Shown here piece by piece: positions 17,045-26,719 of a stretch of DNA of 64,000 nucleotides. Within the stretch, counting starts at the first letter, position 1. The number at the start of each line of letters is the position of its first letter. This DNA is from Bacteroidota bacterium. Lineage in GTDB: Bacteria; Bacteroidota; Bacteroidia; Bacteroidales; JAAAOM01. The translations under genes and the position numbers were made by a program. A model generated the notes under the pieces. It did no database searches, was not told the origin of the DNA, and saw only the letters and a program-made list of their open reading frames with translations. The DNA is taken from positions 1-64,000 of the forward strand of contig JAAAOM010000030.1 in the NCBI GenBank assembly GCA_009908855.1, in the 5' to 3' direction.

Positions 17045-18067
17045 TTAGCGGAGCAGAAATGAAAATTCATTCACTTTTTTCAACGCAATACCGGTTCCAC
17101 GTGCCACGGCATGTAACGGGTCCTCGGCAACATGAAAAGGGATGTTTATCTTATCGGTTAACCTTTTGTCCAGTCCTCTCAATAAAGCGCCACCACCGGC
17201 CAGATATATACCTTCCTTCACAATATCTGCATAAAGCTCGGGTGGAGTCTGTTCAAGAACAGCCAGTATGGCCGATTCTATTTTTGAAAGTGATTTATCC
17301 AGGCAATGTGATATTTCCTGGTACGATACGGGTACTTCAATGGGCAGGGCAGTCATCAGGTTTGGTCCGCGTGCATGAAAATCGGGCGGTGGATTATCCA
17401 GGTCAGGCAATGCCGATCCTACGCCGAGTTTGATCTCTTCTGCTGTGCGTTCACCAATTTTTATATTGTGCTGATGACGCATATATGCCTGAATATCCGC
17501 TGTAAAGCCATCACCGGCAATACGTATCGACTGGTTGCAGACTATACCACCCAGTGCAATAACGGCAATTTCGGTTGTTCCACCTCCTATATCCACCACC
17601 ATACTTCCGGCCGGTGCTTCTACATCAATGCCAATACCTATTGCGGCGGCCATGGGTTCATATATCATATACACATCTCTACCTCCGGCATGCTCTGATG
17701 AATCGCGAACAGCACGAATCTCCACTTCGGTGCTGCCCGAGGGTATACAAACAACCATACGCAATGAAGGGTTGAACCAACGCTGATTGGGATTGATCAT
17801 TTTTATCATGCCCCGAATCATTTTCTCAGCGGCATCAAAATCGGCAATCACGCCATCACGCAATGGCCTGATGGTTTTTATATTCTGGTGTGTTTTTCCA
17901 TGCATTTGCCTGGCTCGCTCTCCGATGGCCAATACATTTCCATTGCTCATATCGATGGCTACAATCGAGGGTTCATCAACCACTACTTTATCATTGTGAA
18001 TAATAATTGTGTTGGCTGTTCCTAAGTCAATTGCTATTTCCTGATTAAAAAACGAAAACAAGCCCAT
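17045..18067 (-). CDS. mreB: actin-like rod shape protein MreB
   Basis: A 340-residue cytoplasmic ATPase of the actin fold. The ATP-binding loops are intact: AIDLGTANTII near the N-terminus, VVDIGGGTTEIAVIALGGIV in the middle and YLAGGGALLRGLD late. MreB filaments orient the cell-wall synthesis machinery and give rod shape. The full length and intact motifs contrast with the interrupted mrdA downstream in the same operon. The gene begins 17 bp after purH ends, so purH and the shape genes are probably one transcript. Confidence 0.97.
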   Translation of the reverse strand: MGLFSFFNQEIAIDLGTANTIIIHNDKVVVDEPSIVAIDMSNGNVLAIGERARQMHGKTHQNIKTIRPLRDGVIADFDAAEKMIRGMIKMINPNQRWFNPSLRMVVCIPSGSTEVEIRAVRDSSEHAGGRDVYMIYEPMAAAIGIGIDVEAPAGSMVVDIGGGTTEIAVIALGGIVCNQSIRIAGDGFTADIQAYMRHQHNIKIGERTAEEIKLGVGSALPDLDNPPPDFHARGPNLMTALPIEVPVSYQEISHCLDKSLSKIESAILAVLEQTPPELYADIVKEGIYLAGGGALLRGLDKRLTDKINIPFHVAEDPLHAVARGTGIALKKVNEFSFLLR

Positions 18068-18084
18068 ATTGTAAGATATTATAT

Positions 18085-19611
18085 TTAGTGTTTAAAGTGT
18101 CGTATTCCTGTAAATACCATTGCCATATCGTGCTGGTCGCAAAAGTCAATTGACTCCTGGTCGCGAACTGATCCGCCCGGTTGGATTACCGTTTTAATGC
18201 CCCCACCGGAGGCTATCTCAACGGAATCAGAAAACGGGAAAAAGGCATCGGAAGCCATAACGGCACCTTCTATATTTAATTTAAAATGATTGGCTTTTTC
18301 AATGGCCTGCTTAAGGGCATCAATGCGCGATGTCTGGCCTGTTCCACTGGCGCATAACTGTTTGTTTTTGGCCAGTACTATGGCATTTGATTTGGTATGT
18401 TTAACAATTTTCAATGCAAATTCAAGATCCTCGTATTCCGCTGTTGTTGGTTGTTTTTTGGTTACCAGCTTCATGTCATTTTTACGCTCCATGCTGGTAT
18501 CACGGTCCTGTACGATTACACCATTTAGTAAGGTGCGGAACTGTTTGGTTGGTAATGTTGTGTCCTTTCGCAGTAAAATGATCCTGTTTTTCTTCTTTTT
18601 TAAGATTTCCAGCGCATCATCATCATAAGCCGGTGCAATTACAACTTCAAAAAACAGCTTGTCCATTTCTTCAGCCGTTGGGGAATCAATTTTATCATTG
18701 GTGATCAGAATTCCGCCAAAGGCCGAAATGGGGTCTCCCGCCAGTGCATCTTTGTAAGCTTCCAACATTTTATCCCGTGAAGCAATTCCACAGGCGTTGT
18801 TATGCTTTAGAATAGCAAAGGTGGTTTCCTCAAAGTCATCAATTAAATATACGGCGGCTTCGATATCTAATAAATTGTTATATGATATTTCCTTGCCGTG
18901 ATATTGTTCAAATAGCTGGTCAAATTTACCAAAGAAAGTCCCCGCCTGATGGGGATTCTCGCCATAGCGAAGTACTTTGGCATCTGAAATGCTTTGTTTA
19001 AATGTGGGTTTATCAAAGTAGCTGTTAAAATAGTTGTAAATGGCTGTGTCGTAATGCGATGAAACATTAAATGCCTCCAAAGCAAGTTCTTTGCGTTCGG
19101 TAATTTCTGTTTCACCACCCTGTTCATTCAGTATGTTGGTAAGTTTGTCATATTGATTTTTGGAAGGGATGATCACAACATCTTTAAAATTTTTGGCTGC
19201 TGCACGGATAAGTGAAATACCACCTATGTCAATTTTCTCAATTATCGATTCTTCATCAGCACCCGATGCTACCGTTTCTTCAAATGGGTATAAATCAACC
19301 AGTACCAGGTCAAACTCGGGTATATCGTAATCAGTCAATTGCTGTACATCGCCTTCTACATGCCGGCGCGCCAATATACCTCCAAAAACTTTTGGGTGCA
19401 GGGTTTTTACTCTTCCTCCCAAAATAGAAGGATAGGAGGTAATTTCTTCCACGGCATTCACGCGAACACCTAAATCTTCTATAAACTCACGAGTTCCGCC
19501 GGTAGAATATATTTTCACGCCTAACTCATCCAGTTTATGGATTATGCTTTCTAAACCTTCCTTATGAAATACAGATATTAATGCATTAGTAATCTTGCGT
19601 TGTTCACTCAT
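18085..19611 (-). CDS. purH: bifunctional AICAR formyltransferase/IMP cyclohydrolase PurH
   Basis: A 508-residue cytosolic enzyme that carries out the last two steps of purine synthesis, AICAR to FAICAR and then IMP. Residues 1 to about 195 form the MGS-like cyclohydrolase domain, including STGGTREFIED and GGRVKTLHPKVFGGIL. The remainder is the formyltransferase domain with LRYGENPHQ, LKHNNACG and the C-terminal SGGGIKTVIQPGGSVRDQE. Length is typical. It is the first gene of the purH-mreBCD-mrdA-rodA run, an order seen in other Bacteroidota. Confidence 0.97.
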   Translation of the reverse strand: MSEQRKITNALISVFHKEGLESIIHKLDELGVKIYSTGGTREFIEDLGVRVNAVEEITSYPSILGGRVKTLHPKVFGGILARRHVEGDVQQLTDYDIPEFDLVLVDLYPFEETVASGADEESIIEKIDIGGISLIRAAAKNFKDVVIIPSKNQYDKLTNILNEQGGETEITERKELALEAFNVSSHYDTAIYNYFNSYFDKPTFKQSISDAKVLRYGENPHQAGTFFGKFDQLFEQYHGKEISYNNLLDIEAAVYLIDDFEETTFAILKHNNACGIASRDKMLEAYKDALAGDPISAFGGILITNDKIDSPTAEEMDKLFFEVVIAPAYDDDALEILKKKKNRIILLRKDTTLPTKQFRTLLNGVIVQDRDTSMERKNDMKLVTKKQPTTAEYEDLEFALKIVKHTKSNAIVLAKNKQLCASGTGQTSRIDALKQAIEKANHFKLNIEGAVMASDAFFPFSDSVEIASGGGIKTVIQPGGSVRDQESIDFCDQHDMAMVFTGIRHFKH

Positions 19612-19733
19612 TTATTGATAATACTTAAATGTACAAAAAACAGAAAAATATTTTTAAAGTCTCAAAGCTAATAATAATCTTTACTTAACCCTTAACTTGT
19701 ATATCACTAATTTATAAACATTTTTAAGATTTT

Positions 19734-21092
19734 TTAGAACATTCCATACAGTGCACGGCCTAGTCCGAAATATATAAACAGCCCTACAATATCGTTAAAA
19801 GTGGTAATAAAGGGGCCGGTTGCCAGGGCCGGGTCTATTTTAAGACGGTTTAAAATGAGCGGGATAAATGTTCCGAACATAGAAGCAAAAATGATCACCA
19901 GCAATAGGGCAAAACTAACTGTTAAGGTGAGGGCCATAGAGTTGTTTACAAGAATATTAAAAAGCAGTGTTATGGATGCCAGGATCATTCCGTTGATTAA
20001 TGCTATTAAAAGTTCCTTGAGCAATTTGGACCAGGTGCTTTCCAGACCCAGTGTATTATTGGCCAGACCCTGTACTATAATGGCCGATGATTGTACACCC
20101 ACATTACCACCCATAGCAGCAACCAGCGGAACAAAAAAGGCCATTTGAGGATAAAGACCTAAATCGGTTTCGTAATTACCAATTACCAGGGCACCCAATA
20201 TACCTCCGACCAGGCCTATCAGCAGCCAGGGTAAACGTGCTTTGGTTAGCACCCATGTTTTGTCCGACGATTCTACATCCTGGGTGATACCTGAAATTAA
20301 TTGGTAATCCTTTTCGGCTTCTTCCTTCATCACATCTACCACATCGTCAATGGTAATACGTCCGATTAATCGTCCAACAGGGTCAATTACCGGCAGGGCC
20401 ACAAGGTCGTATTTCTCCATAAGGTTAATTACTTCCTCACTGGGTGCTTCACCCTGCACTGAAATAACATCCTCTTCCATTATGTTTTTAATAAGTGCAT
20501 TGGGTCGGCTTAGCAACATGCGCTTGAGTGATACGGTTCCTTTCAGAATGTTATTATCATCCACTACATACACATAATATACTTCCTCCAATTCCCCGGC
20601 TTGTTTGCGCATTTCACGTGTGGCAGTAATGAGTTCCCAGTTTTCGTTTACCTTCACCAGCTCTTTGGCCATCATACCGCCAGCCGTATGTTCGTCGTAA
20701 TTCAGCAGGTCGGCTATATCGCCCGCCTGGGCTTTATTGTCTATATATCGAAGTACTTCATTTTGTTTCTCGTCTGATAATTCCTGGATAATATCGGCTG
20801 CATCATCCGAATCCATATTTTCGATATATTGCCGTGCAATAATATCACCGGGTAATGCTTCCAGAAATTTTTCCCGTGTATCATCCTCCAGTTCAACCAA
20901 CACATCTGCGGCCAGATCGGTATCCAGCAGGTAATAGATAAACTTGGCTTCATCAACGTTTAGTTCTTCGTATATTTCAGCAATATCAGCCGGGTGCAGG
21001 TCTTTAATGAGTTTATATACTTCTACTTCGTCTTTTTGGTCAATCAGTGATTGAAGCTCATTTATATATTCCCGGGTTAATTCAAAATTCAT
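19734..21092 (-). CDS. mgtE: magnesium transporter MgtE
   Basis: A 452-residue inner-membrane Mg2+ channel. Residues 1 to about 130 form the acidic helical N domain, two CBS domains occupy about 135-255 (IMEEDVISVQGEAPSEEVIN is in the second), and five membrane helices follow from about 285, with the pore-lining GGNVGVQSSAI and FNDIVGLFIYFGL. The N and CBS domains sense cytoplasmic Mg2+ and close the pore. It follows rsmA by 22 bp on the same strand. No Mg2+ riboswitch leader is visible, which fits its internal operon position. Confidence 0.95.
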   Translation of the reverse strand: MNFELTREYINELQSLIDQKDEVEVYKLIKDLHPADIAEIYEELNVDEAKFIYYLLDTDLAADVLVELEDDTREKFLEALPGDIIARQYIENMDSDDAADIIQELSDEKQNEVLRYIDNKAQAGDIADLLNYDEHTAGGMMAKELVKVNENWELITATREMRKQAGELEEVYYVYVVDDNNILKGTVSLKRMLLSRPNALIKNIMEEDVISVQGEAPSEEVINLMEKYDLVALPVIDPVGRLIGRITIDDVVDVMKEEAEKDYQLISGITQDVESSDKTWVLTKARLPWLLIGLVGGILGALVIGNYETDLGLYPQMAFFVPLVAAMGGNVGVQSSAIIVQGLANNTLGLESTWSKLLKELLIALINGMILASITLLFNILVNNSMALTLTVSFALLLVIIFASMFGTFIPLILNRLKIDPALATGPFITTFNDIVGLFIYFGLGRALYGMF

Positions 21093-21114
21093 GGTACACT
21101 GCTTTTGATGTAAG

Positions 21115-21879
21115 CTAATTATGTTTACTGATAAAGTTAGTAATATCTATAAACTGCTCAACCGATAATTGTTCAGGTCTTTTTGAAAAAAAATCAGGAT
21201 TATGTTCCGATTTAATGATACTTTTTAATGAATTGCGGAGTGTTTTACGACGTTGATTGAAGCTGGTTTTTACAACCTTTGTGAATAATGTTTCATTGCA
21301 GGGAAGAGATTCAATGGTATTTCGCTCAAGCCTGATAACCGATGAATTAACTTTTGGCGGAGGATTGAAAACCTGTGGCGGAACATTAAATAACAGTTTG
21401 ATATTAAAATAAGCCTGCAGCAATACACTTAAAATACCGTAGGTTTTATTTCCCGGACCCGAAACTATACGGTCGGCTACTTCTTTTTGAATCATGCAGA
21501 CTACCTGCTCAATCTGATCGCGATCCGCTAATATCCGAAAAAATATCTGACTGGAAATGTTATATGGGAAATTACCGATAACCGAATATTTTTCAGTAAA
21601 ATAATCACTGAAGGAATGTTTTAAATAGTCGGCTTCAATGATACGTGAAGGGTCTATTTTAAGGGTGGTTTTTAAATAATCAACCGATTCAGAGTCGATT
21701 TCAATGTATTTCGCATTCAGGTTTTGGGCCTCGAGATATTGTGTAAGTACACCTGTTCCCGGACCAATTTCCAATACATTGCCATAAAACGGGGGTGTCA
21801 GAGACAGTGCAATCTTTTGCGCAATATTTTTATCCTTCAGAAAATGTTGTCCCAGTCTTTTTTTAGGTTGTACATACAT
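21115..21879 (-). CDS. rsmA: 16S rRNA dimethyladenosine transferase RsmA (KsgA)
   Basis: A 254-residue class I methyltransferase that dimethylates two adjacent adenines in the 3' hairpin of 16S rRNA during small-subunit maturation. The SAM loop LEIGPGTGVLTQYL and the catalytic GNFPYNIS (NxPY type) are clear, as is the N-terminal KKRLGQHFLKD. Length is close to the usual 255-270. It is first in a unit with mgtE and divergent from the flippase-like gene. Confidence 0.96.
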   Translation of the reverse strand: MYVQPKKRLGQHFLKDKNIAQKIALSLTPPFYGNVLEIGPGTGVLTQYLEAQNLNAKYIEIDSESVDYLKTTLKIDPSRIIEADYLKHSFSDYFTEKYSVIGNFPYNISSQIFFRILADRDQIEQVVCMIQKEVADRIVSGPGNKTYGILSVLLQAYFNIKLLFNVPPQVFNPPPKVNSSVIRLERNTIESLPCNETLFTKVVKTSFNQRRKTLRNSLKSIIKSEHNPDFFSKRPEQLSVEQFIDITNFISKHN

Positions 21880-21897
21880 AATTCATTACTTTCAAGG

Positions 21898-21905
21898 CAA
21901 AAGTA
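21898..21905 (-). promoter_or_regulatory. Bacteroidota-type -7 box upstream of rsmA
   Basis: Minus-strand TACTTTTG matches TAnnTTTG and lies 18 bp before the rsmA ATG, which would leave a leader of about ten bases. No clear TTTG -33 element is present. The intergenic space is only 45 bp and must also serve the divergent gene. Confidence 0.4.
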
Positions 21906-21924
21906 AATAAAAGAGTTTTATATT

Positions 21925-22931
21925 TTGATTTCAACGGGATTATCAGTTCATCGCAGGGCCAAAAAAATTATAATAAGCCTTGTGAAAATATTATTGGCTT
22001 TACTTATTTATGGGTTCATAATCTATACTTTGAAGACCAAATTAACCGATCATTCCCTGGATGAAATCGCCCGTATTATTTTATCTGTGCCTTTAATGGC
22101 ATTGGTTATCCCGTTGTGGTGTTTAAATATACTTACCGAAGGATTGAAATGGCGGGTATTAACTGAATACATTTGCAAAATGTCCATAAAGGAAAGCATA
22201 ATATCTGTTCTTCAGGGGTTTGCGATTGGTATATTAACCCCATTCAGAATAGGCGAATGGCCGGGCCGGGTTTTACATTTTAACACCCATAGAAAGGCAG
22301 GTATTACCCTGGCAATAATTGGCAGTATTTTTCAAAACCTGGTTATTGCATTTACCGGAGGATTGTTGCTGATATTCCTATTGCAGGAACAATCTGTTTT
22401 TAAGTTTAATATATATTATCTATTGTTGGTTATAACGGTGCTTATAAGTATAGCTGGCATGGTGTATATCCTAAAAAGGAAAAAGGGTAAAATATATTTT
22501 CAAAGCATACAGGATGTTTTAAATAATTATCCAATGCGTTGGTATTTCAAAGTGTTGGGTATAACATACATGCGGTTTTTTATTTTTTCAGCTCAGTTAG
22601 CCATATTTTGTTATGTCTAACTGATATTCCATTAGGTAAACTGATCATTATTATTCCCGTCTATTTTTTTGTGATTACTTTTGTTCCTTCGTATTCATTA
22701 ATTGAACCGGGTATACGAATTTCATCGGGGCTATTGCTGTTCTCAGCGCATAGTGAATTTTATATGGAAATCAGTTCGGCCATTTTATTGCTTTGGATAT
22801 TAAATGTGGGTTTTACAGCGGCAATAGGTACTATTGTTATTTTTAACCATAAGTCGTCGGCTCTGACTGATTACAAGCTGAAGCCAATTTTTAAATATGT
22901 TTTCAATCCTATAAAAAATAATAGATTTTAA
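21925..22931 (+). pseudogene. flippase-like membrane protein (LPG-synthase TM region family), frameshifted
   Basis: Two overlapping frames together encode one protein of about 335 residues, the usual length for this polytopic family (TIGR00374/pfam03706-like). The first frame (21925-22620) carries six or so membrane segments up to RFFIFSAQLAIFCYV. The family's next motif continues in another frame from about 22618 as LTDIPLGKL and later PSYSLIEPGIR, the equivalent of the conserved P-x-LGELGVR region. Restoring one missing base between 22617 and 22618 joins them. The start is a TTG at 21925; a GTG near 21982 is an alternative. A sequencing error or a true inactivating deletion cannot be told apart here. 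Confidence 0.82.
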
Positions 22932-22941
22932 GACAGTTATC

Positions 22942-24126
22942 ATGTACAAAGAAAGTTTTAACCAGATTATTAACCGTGAAAATACAAATTGCTACAAATA
23001 TGATTGGCGGGAAAAAATATTTAACAAAAAGGATGTTATGCCTATGTGGGTTGCCGATATGGACTTTCCTACACCCGATTTTATACTGCAAGGCATACAG
23101 GAAAGGATGAAACACCCGATATTGGGCTATTCGTTTTATGGTGATTCCTTATTGGAATCGGTCAGAAACTGGATGCTAAAACGTCATGACTGGGAAATTG
23201 AAAAAGAATGGATTAAACTAACGCCCGGTGTTGTTCCGGCGATCAATCTTGCCGTTTTGACATTCACCCAACCTGGAGATAAGATCATTGTTCAACCACC
23301 GGTATACTTCCCCTTCTTTTCAGCTGTGAAAGACCATAAACGTGAGTTGGTGGAAAATGAGCTGTTACTCAAAAACGGACGATATGTAATGGATTTTGAT
23401 CACCTGGAAAATAATATTGATGAAAAAGTAAAGATGCTTATACTTTGTAGTCCGCATAATCCAACTGGTAATGTATGGCATAAAGAAGAGCTGGAACAAC
23501 TGGTGGATATCTGTGTCCGAAATAATATCCTCATTTTTTCTGATGAAATCCATTCCGACATCATTTTTAAGGGGAATAAGCATATACCCACGGCTACCAT
23601 AAGCGATAAAGCTGCTGACATTACACTTACAGCAATGGCACCGAGTAAAACATTTAATATGGCCGGTATGGCATCATCCGTATTAATTGGTTCCGATAAA
23701 AAACGGATGAATCAGTTTATGCGTGAAATGCAGAAATTTCATATAGGGATGGGTAACGTATTGGGTCATGCAGGGATGGAGGCTGCCTATACGCACGGTA
23801 AACAATGGCTCGACGAAATGATGGAATACCTGCATGAGAATTTAGATTTTCTTAAAAGTTTTATTCAGAAAAATATACCGCTTATCGATGTTATCGAACC
23901 GGAAGCAACCTATCTTATATGGCTCGATTGTAGGAAACTTGGGTTGGAAGATAAACCCTTAAAAGATTTTTTCGTACAAAAAGCTGGCCTCGGTTTAAGT
24001 GATGGCCCGTTGTTTGGTAAAGGCGGTTCAGGTTTTCAACGCATTAATATCGCCTGTTCAAAGAATTACCTTGAACAAGCGCTAAACAACTTGTACCAGG
24101 CCTTAAAAACTGATAACTTTATTTAA
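22942..24126 (+). CDS. PatB/MalY-type PLP-dependent C-S lyase
   Basis: A 394-residue class I/II aminotransferase-fold enzyme of the PatB/MalY group, which splits cystathionine or related thioethers with release of thiol, ammonia and pyruvate. Family marks are MPMWVADMDFPTPDFI near the N-terminus, LCSPHNPTGNVW, SDEIHSDIIF and the PLP lysine in MAPSKTFNMAG. The substrate could be cystathionine or another cysteine conjugate. It starts 10 bp after the frameshifted flippase-like gene, so the two may have been co-transcribed. Confidence 0.92.
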   Translation: MYKESFNQIINRENTNCYKYDWREKIFNKKDVMPMWVADMDFPTPDFILQGIQERMKHPILGYSFYGDSLLESVRNWMLKRHDWEIEKEWIKLTPGVVPAINLAVLTFTQPGDKIIVQPPVYFPFFSAVKDHKRELVENELLLKNGRYVMDFDHLENNIDEKVKMLILCSPHNPTGNVWHKEELEQLVDICVRNNILIFSDEIHSDIIFKGNKHIPTATISDKAADITLTAMAPSKTFNMAGMASSVLIGSDKKRMNQFMREMQKFHIGMGNVLGHAGMEAAYTHGKQWLDEMMEYLHENLDFLKSFIQKNIPLIDVIEPEATYLIWLDCRKLGLEDKPLKDFFVQKAGLGLSDGPLFGKGGSGFQRINIACSKNYLEQALNNLYQALKTDNFI

Positions 24127-24172
24127 TAATTGTTATTATTTTTATTAAATTGCTAAACACGTTTACGAACTT

Positions 24173-24178
24173 AGGAGG
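24173..24178 (+). promoter_or_regulatory. unusually strong Shine-Dalgarno sequence
   Basis: AGGAGG lies 9 bp before the ATG at 24188. Most genes in this window, as in Bacteroidota generally, have no such sequence, so this one stands out and fixes the start. Confidence 0.6.
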
Positions 24179-24187
24179 AAGATAATC

Positions 24188-25843
24188 ATGAGATTGAAAA
24201 TTGCAGCCAAAATTGGCCTTGGTTTTGGTTTTTTAACACTAGCCGTTATTGTCAGTGCATTTCTTACAAGTAGAGAGCTTGCAAAAAGCCGGAAAATAAA
24301 TGATCAGATAACCAATGTTTATGCTCCTTCCCTGGCTGATGTAAACTTACTTTACGAGAAAATAAACAGCTCACGTATGTTGGTGAAATCATGGGTTTTT
24401 ATCGATAAAATTGCGGATACCCCTGATAAACTGGCCCTGCAACAGTTGCATAAGGAAACATACCCGGAATTATACAGTAGTTTGAACAAATTGAGCCAGG
24501 AGTGGGATGATCCTCAATTGCAGAAAAAATTCCATAATATTCATCAATCCATTAGTGATACACTGTTTCCGTTGCATCAATATGTGATGGAACGCCTGAA
24601 TACCTTTGAAAGTTATGATGATCCGTTTACTGTTTTTGAAATTATTCCAATGGCCGAAGAAGACGGAGAAATCATGAATGAAACTCAAGATGTGTTGGCC
24701 GATATTACTTCGTTGCAAAAGGATTTAGACCAAAAAGTTAATCAGGGCAGGTCGGGTATTGTTGCCTCATTCAGGGATTTTAACAAACTTAATATAGGCA
24801 TGGCTGTGATGTTGGTAATTTTCGCGCTCATACTTGCCGTATTGACCATTCGTTCGCTTATCATTCCTATTAACCGCACTAAAAACATGTTATTGCAAAT
24901 GAGCAAAGGTGTATTGCCCGAAAATACCATGAAAGAAGGCAAAGATGAGCTTGGACAAATGGGTAAAGCACTGAATAAACTCATTACTGCATTGAAAAAC
25001 ATTTTCAATTTCACCAATGAAATAGGTAAAGGTAACTTCGATACCGAATTTGAAGCATTGAGTGAAGAAGATGTACTTGGGAATTCACTGCTTGAGATGC
25101 GCAACGAGCTTAAAAAAGCAGCCGAGGAACAGGAAAAAAGAAACAAACAGGATGAACAACGCAAATGGGCAAGTGAAGGAATTGCCAAATTCAGCGATAT
25201 TTTACGTCAGAATAATAATAATTTGAATGAATTGTCATATAACGTAGTCAGCAGCCTGGTTAAATACCTAAATATTAATCAGGGCGGAATGTTTTTGTTG
25301 AACAACAATGATAAAAACCATCATTTTCTTGAGATGACTGCTTGCTATGCGTTTAGTCGACAAAAATTCATCAATAAAACTGTTGAAATTGGTGAAGGAT
25401 TGGTTGGCAGATGTGTGCAGGAAAAAGATTACATATACATGACTGATATTCCTGAAGACTATATAAATATTACTTCCGGATTAGGCGATGGCAACCCCCG
25501 AAGTTTATTTTTGATTCCGCTTATCTATAATGACGAGCTGTTTGGGGTTATTGAACTGGCATCTTTCAAAGAATTCCCTGAATATCAGATTGAATTTGTA
25601 AAACAACTTTCTGAAAGCATTGCCGCAACCATACTGTCTGTTAAATCGAACCTCCGTACAGCCTCATTACTGGAGCAATCGCAACAACAGGCAGAAGAGA
25701 TGTCAGCCCAGGAAGAAGAAATGCGTCAGAATATGGAAGAATTACGGGCTACGCAGGAGCAATCCGGCAGGAGAGAAGAAGAACTTCGCCGGGAAATCGA
25801 ACGCCTTAAAAAGCGGATGAAAGAGGCCAATGTTCCGATTTAA
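24188..25843 (+). CDS. membrane sensor with HAMP and GAF domains, no output domain
   Basis: A 551-residue inner-membrane protein. One helix at about 8-27 and another at about 199-221 enclose a helical periplasmic domain like the four-helix bundle of chemoreceptors. A HAMP linker follows (about 220-275), a second HAMP-like helical stretch (about 280-335), then a GAF domain (about 350-500, with HHFLEMTACYAF and VEIGEGLVGRCVQEKDYIY). The last 50 residues are a highly charged coiled coil rich in Glu and Gln. No kinase, cyclase, GGDEF or methyl-accepting region is present, so it must signal through a partner. A similar Glu-rich coil follows GAF domains in other Bacteroidota sensors. It has an unusually strong ribosome site and no clear operon partner. 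Confidence 0.85.
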   Translation: MRLKIAAKIGLGFGFLTLAVIVSAFLTSRELAKSRKINDQITNVYAPSLADVNLLYEKINSSRMLVKSWVFIDKIADTPDKLALQQLHKETYPELYSSLNKLSQEWDDPQLQKKFHNIHQSISDTLFPLHQYVMERLNTFESYDDPFTVFEIIPMAEEDGEIMNETQDVLADITSLQKDLDQKVNQGRSGIVASFRDFNKLNIGMAVMLVIFALILAVLTIRSLIIPINRTKNMLLQMSKGVLPENTMKEGKDELGQMGKALNKLITALKNIFNFTNEIGKGNFDTEFEALSEEDVLGNSLLEMRNELKKAAEEQEKRNKQDEQRKWASEGIAKFSDILRQNNNNLNELSYNVVSSLVKYLNINQGGMFLLNNNDKNHHFLEMTACYAFSRQKFINKTVEIGEGLVGRCVQEKDYIYMTDIPEDYINITSGLGDGNPRSLFLIPLIYNDELFGVIELASFKEFPEYQIEFVKQLSESIAATILSVKSNLRTASLLEQSQQQAEEMSAQEEEMRQNMEELRATQEQSGRREEELRREIERLKKRMKEANVPI

Positions 25844-25939
25844 CATCGAGTCTGGCTCCTACTTTCAGCAGGATGATATTAGAAAATTTCCTAAGTCGTC
25901 ATTTTTTCTATATTTTTAAGTTGGAAAAAATGATAGTAC

Positions 25940-26677
25940 GTGAGTTCCAAAAAATACATACCAAATATTTATAACTATTGTGATAGCTGGTGCGAGAGGT
26001 GCCCCTTAACACATCGTTGTGAATATTTTGCCAGGCATAAAAAATCTTTCGATGCCATGAGTAAATCAGGGGACGATAAGGAATTCTGGGATAATTTTTT
26101 AGATTCACTTAAATACACCAGGCAGCTGGTTAAAAAGCACACAGCAAGTAAACCAAAAACGTATGAAGTTTATCCTTCCGCTCTTAGGGAAAAAATGAAA
26201 CGTGAAAAGGCTGCGCAGCACGATTGTACCCAACTGTCCGATGAATATCTTAAAATGGTTGATCAGTGGTTGGTCAATCAAAAAGAATTTATTCAAAGTA
26301 TCCGGCACCTGACCACCTCCAATCATGCAGCCATTGATGAAAAAACGGCAATGTTAAAAGATTGCATTGAGGTTATTAAATGGTACCAACCACAAATTTA
26401 CGTTAAACTCTCTAAAGCGGTTTTTGTAATGATGCATGAAAATGAAGATGGTAAATATGATTATGAGGCGCAAAACAGAGAGTCCGACGGAACAGCTAAA
26501 GTTGCCATAATTGCCATTGAAAGAAGCATTGCAGCCTGGGGAAATATGATGGAGCGAACCAAATGGCAGGAGGACGAATGTTTGGAAGTATTGGTGCTGC
26601 TGGATAAATTATTGAAATCTGTAGAACATCATTTTCCGGATGCAAGGGCCTTTATAAGGCCCGGTTTTGATGAATAA
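25940..26677 (+). CDS. conserved hypothetical protein with N-terminal cysteine cluster
   Basis: A 245-residue soluble protein that I cannot name. Residues 11-25 hold CDSWCERCPLTHRC (Cys spacing 3-2-5), which looks like a zinc or iron-sulfur site. The rest is mainly helical, with a Lys/Glu-rich middle and an EDECLEVLVLLDKLLKSVEHHFPDARAF end. It starts at a GTG 97 bp after the HAMP-GAF sensor on the same strand. A functional link to that sensor is possible but rests only on position. Confidence 0.7.
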   Translation: MSSKKYIPNIYNYCDSWCERCPLTHRCEYFARHKKSFDAMSKSGDDKEFWDNFLDSLKYTRQLVKKHTASKPKTYEVYPSALREKMKREKAAQHDCTQLSDEYLKMVDQWLVNQKEFIQSIRHLTTSNHAAIDEKTAMLKDCIEVIKWYQPQIYVKLSKAVFVMMHENEDGKYDYEAQNRESDGTAKVAIIAIERSIAAWGNMMERTKWQEDECLEVLVLLDKLLKSVEHHFPDARAFIRPGFDE

Positions 26678-26719
26678 TAAGCTTTGGCAGGGTTATTTGT
26701 TAATTGAAGGAATACAAAC

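Noticed and set aside
22539-22931. An independent 130-residue membrane protein gene
   Set aside because: Its first part is out of frame with a conserved protein; only the part from about 22618 matches the flippase-like family, so it is the tail of the preceding gene.
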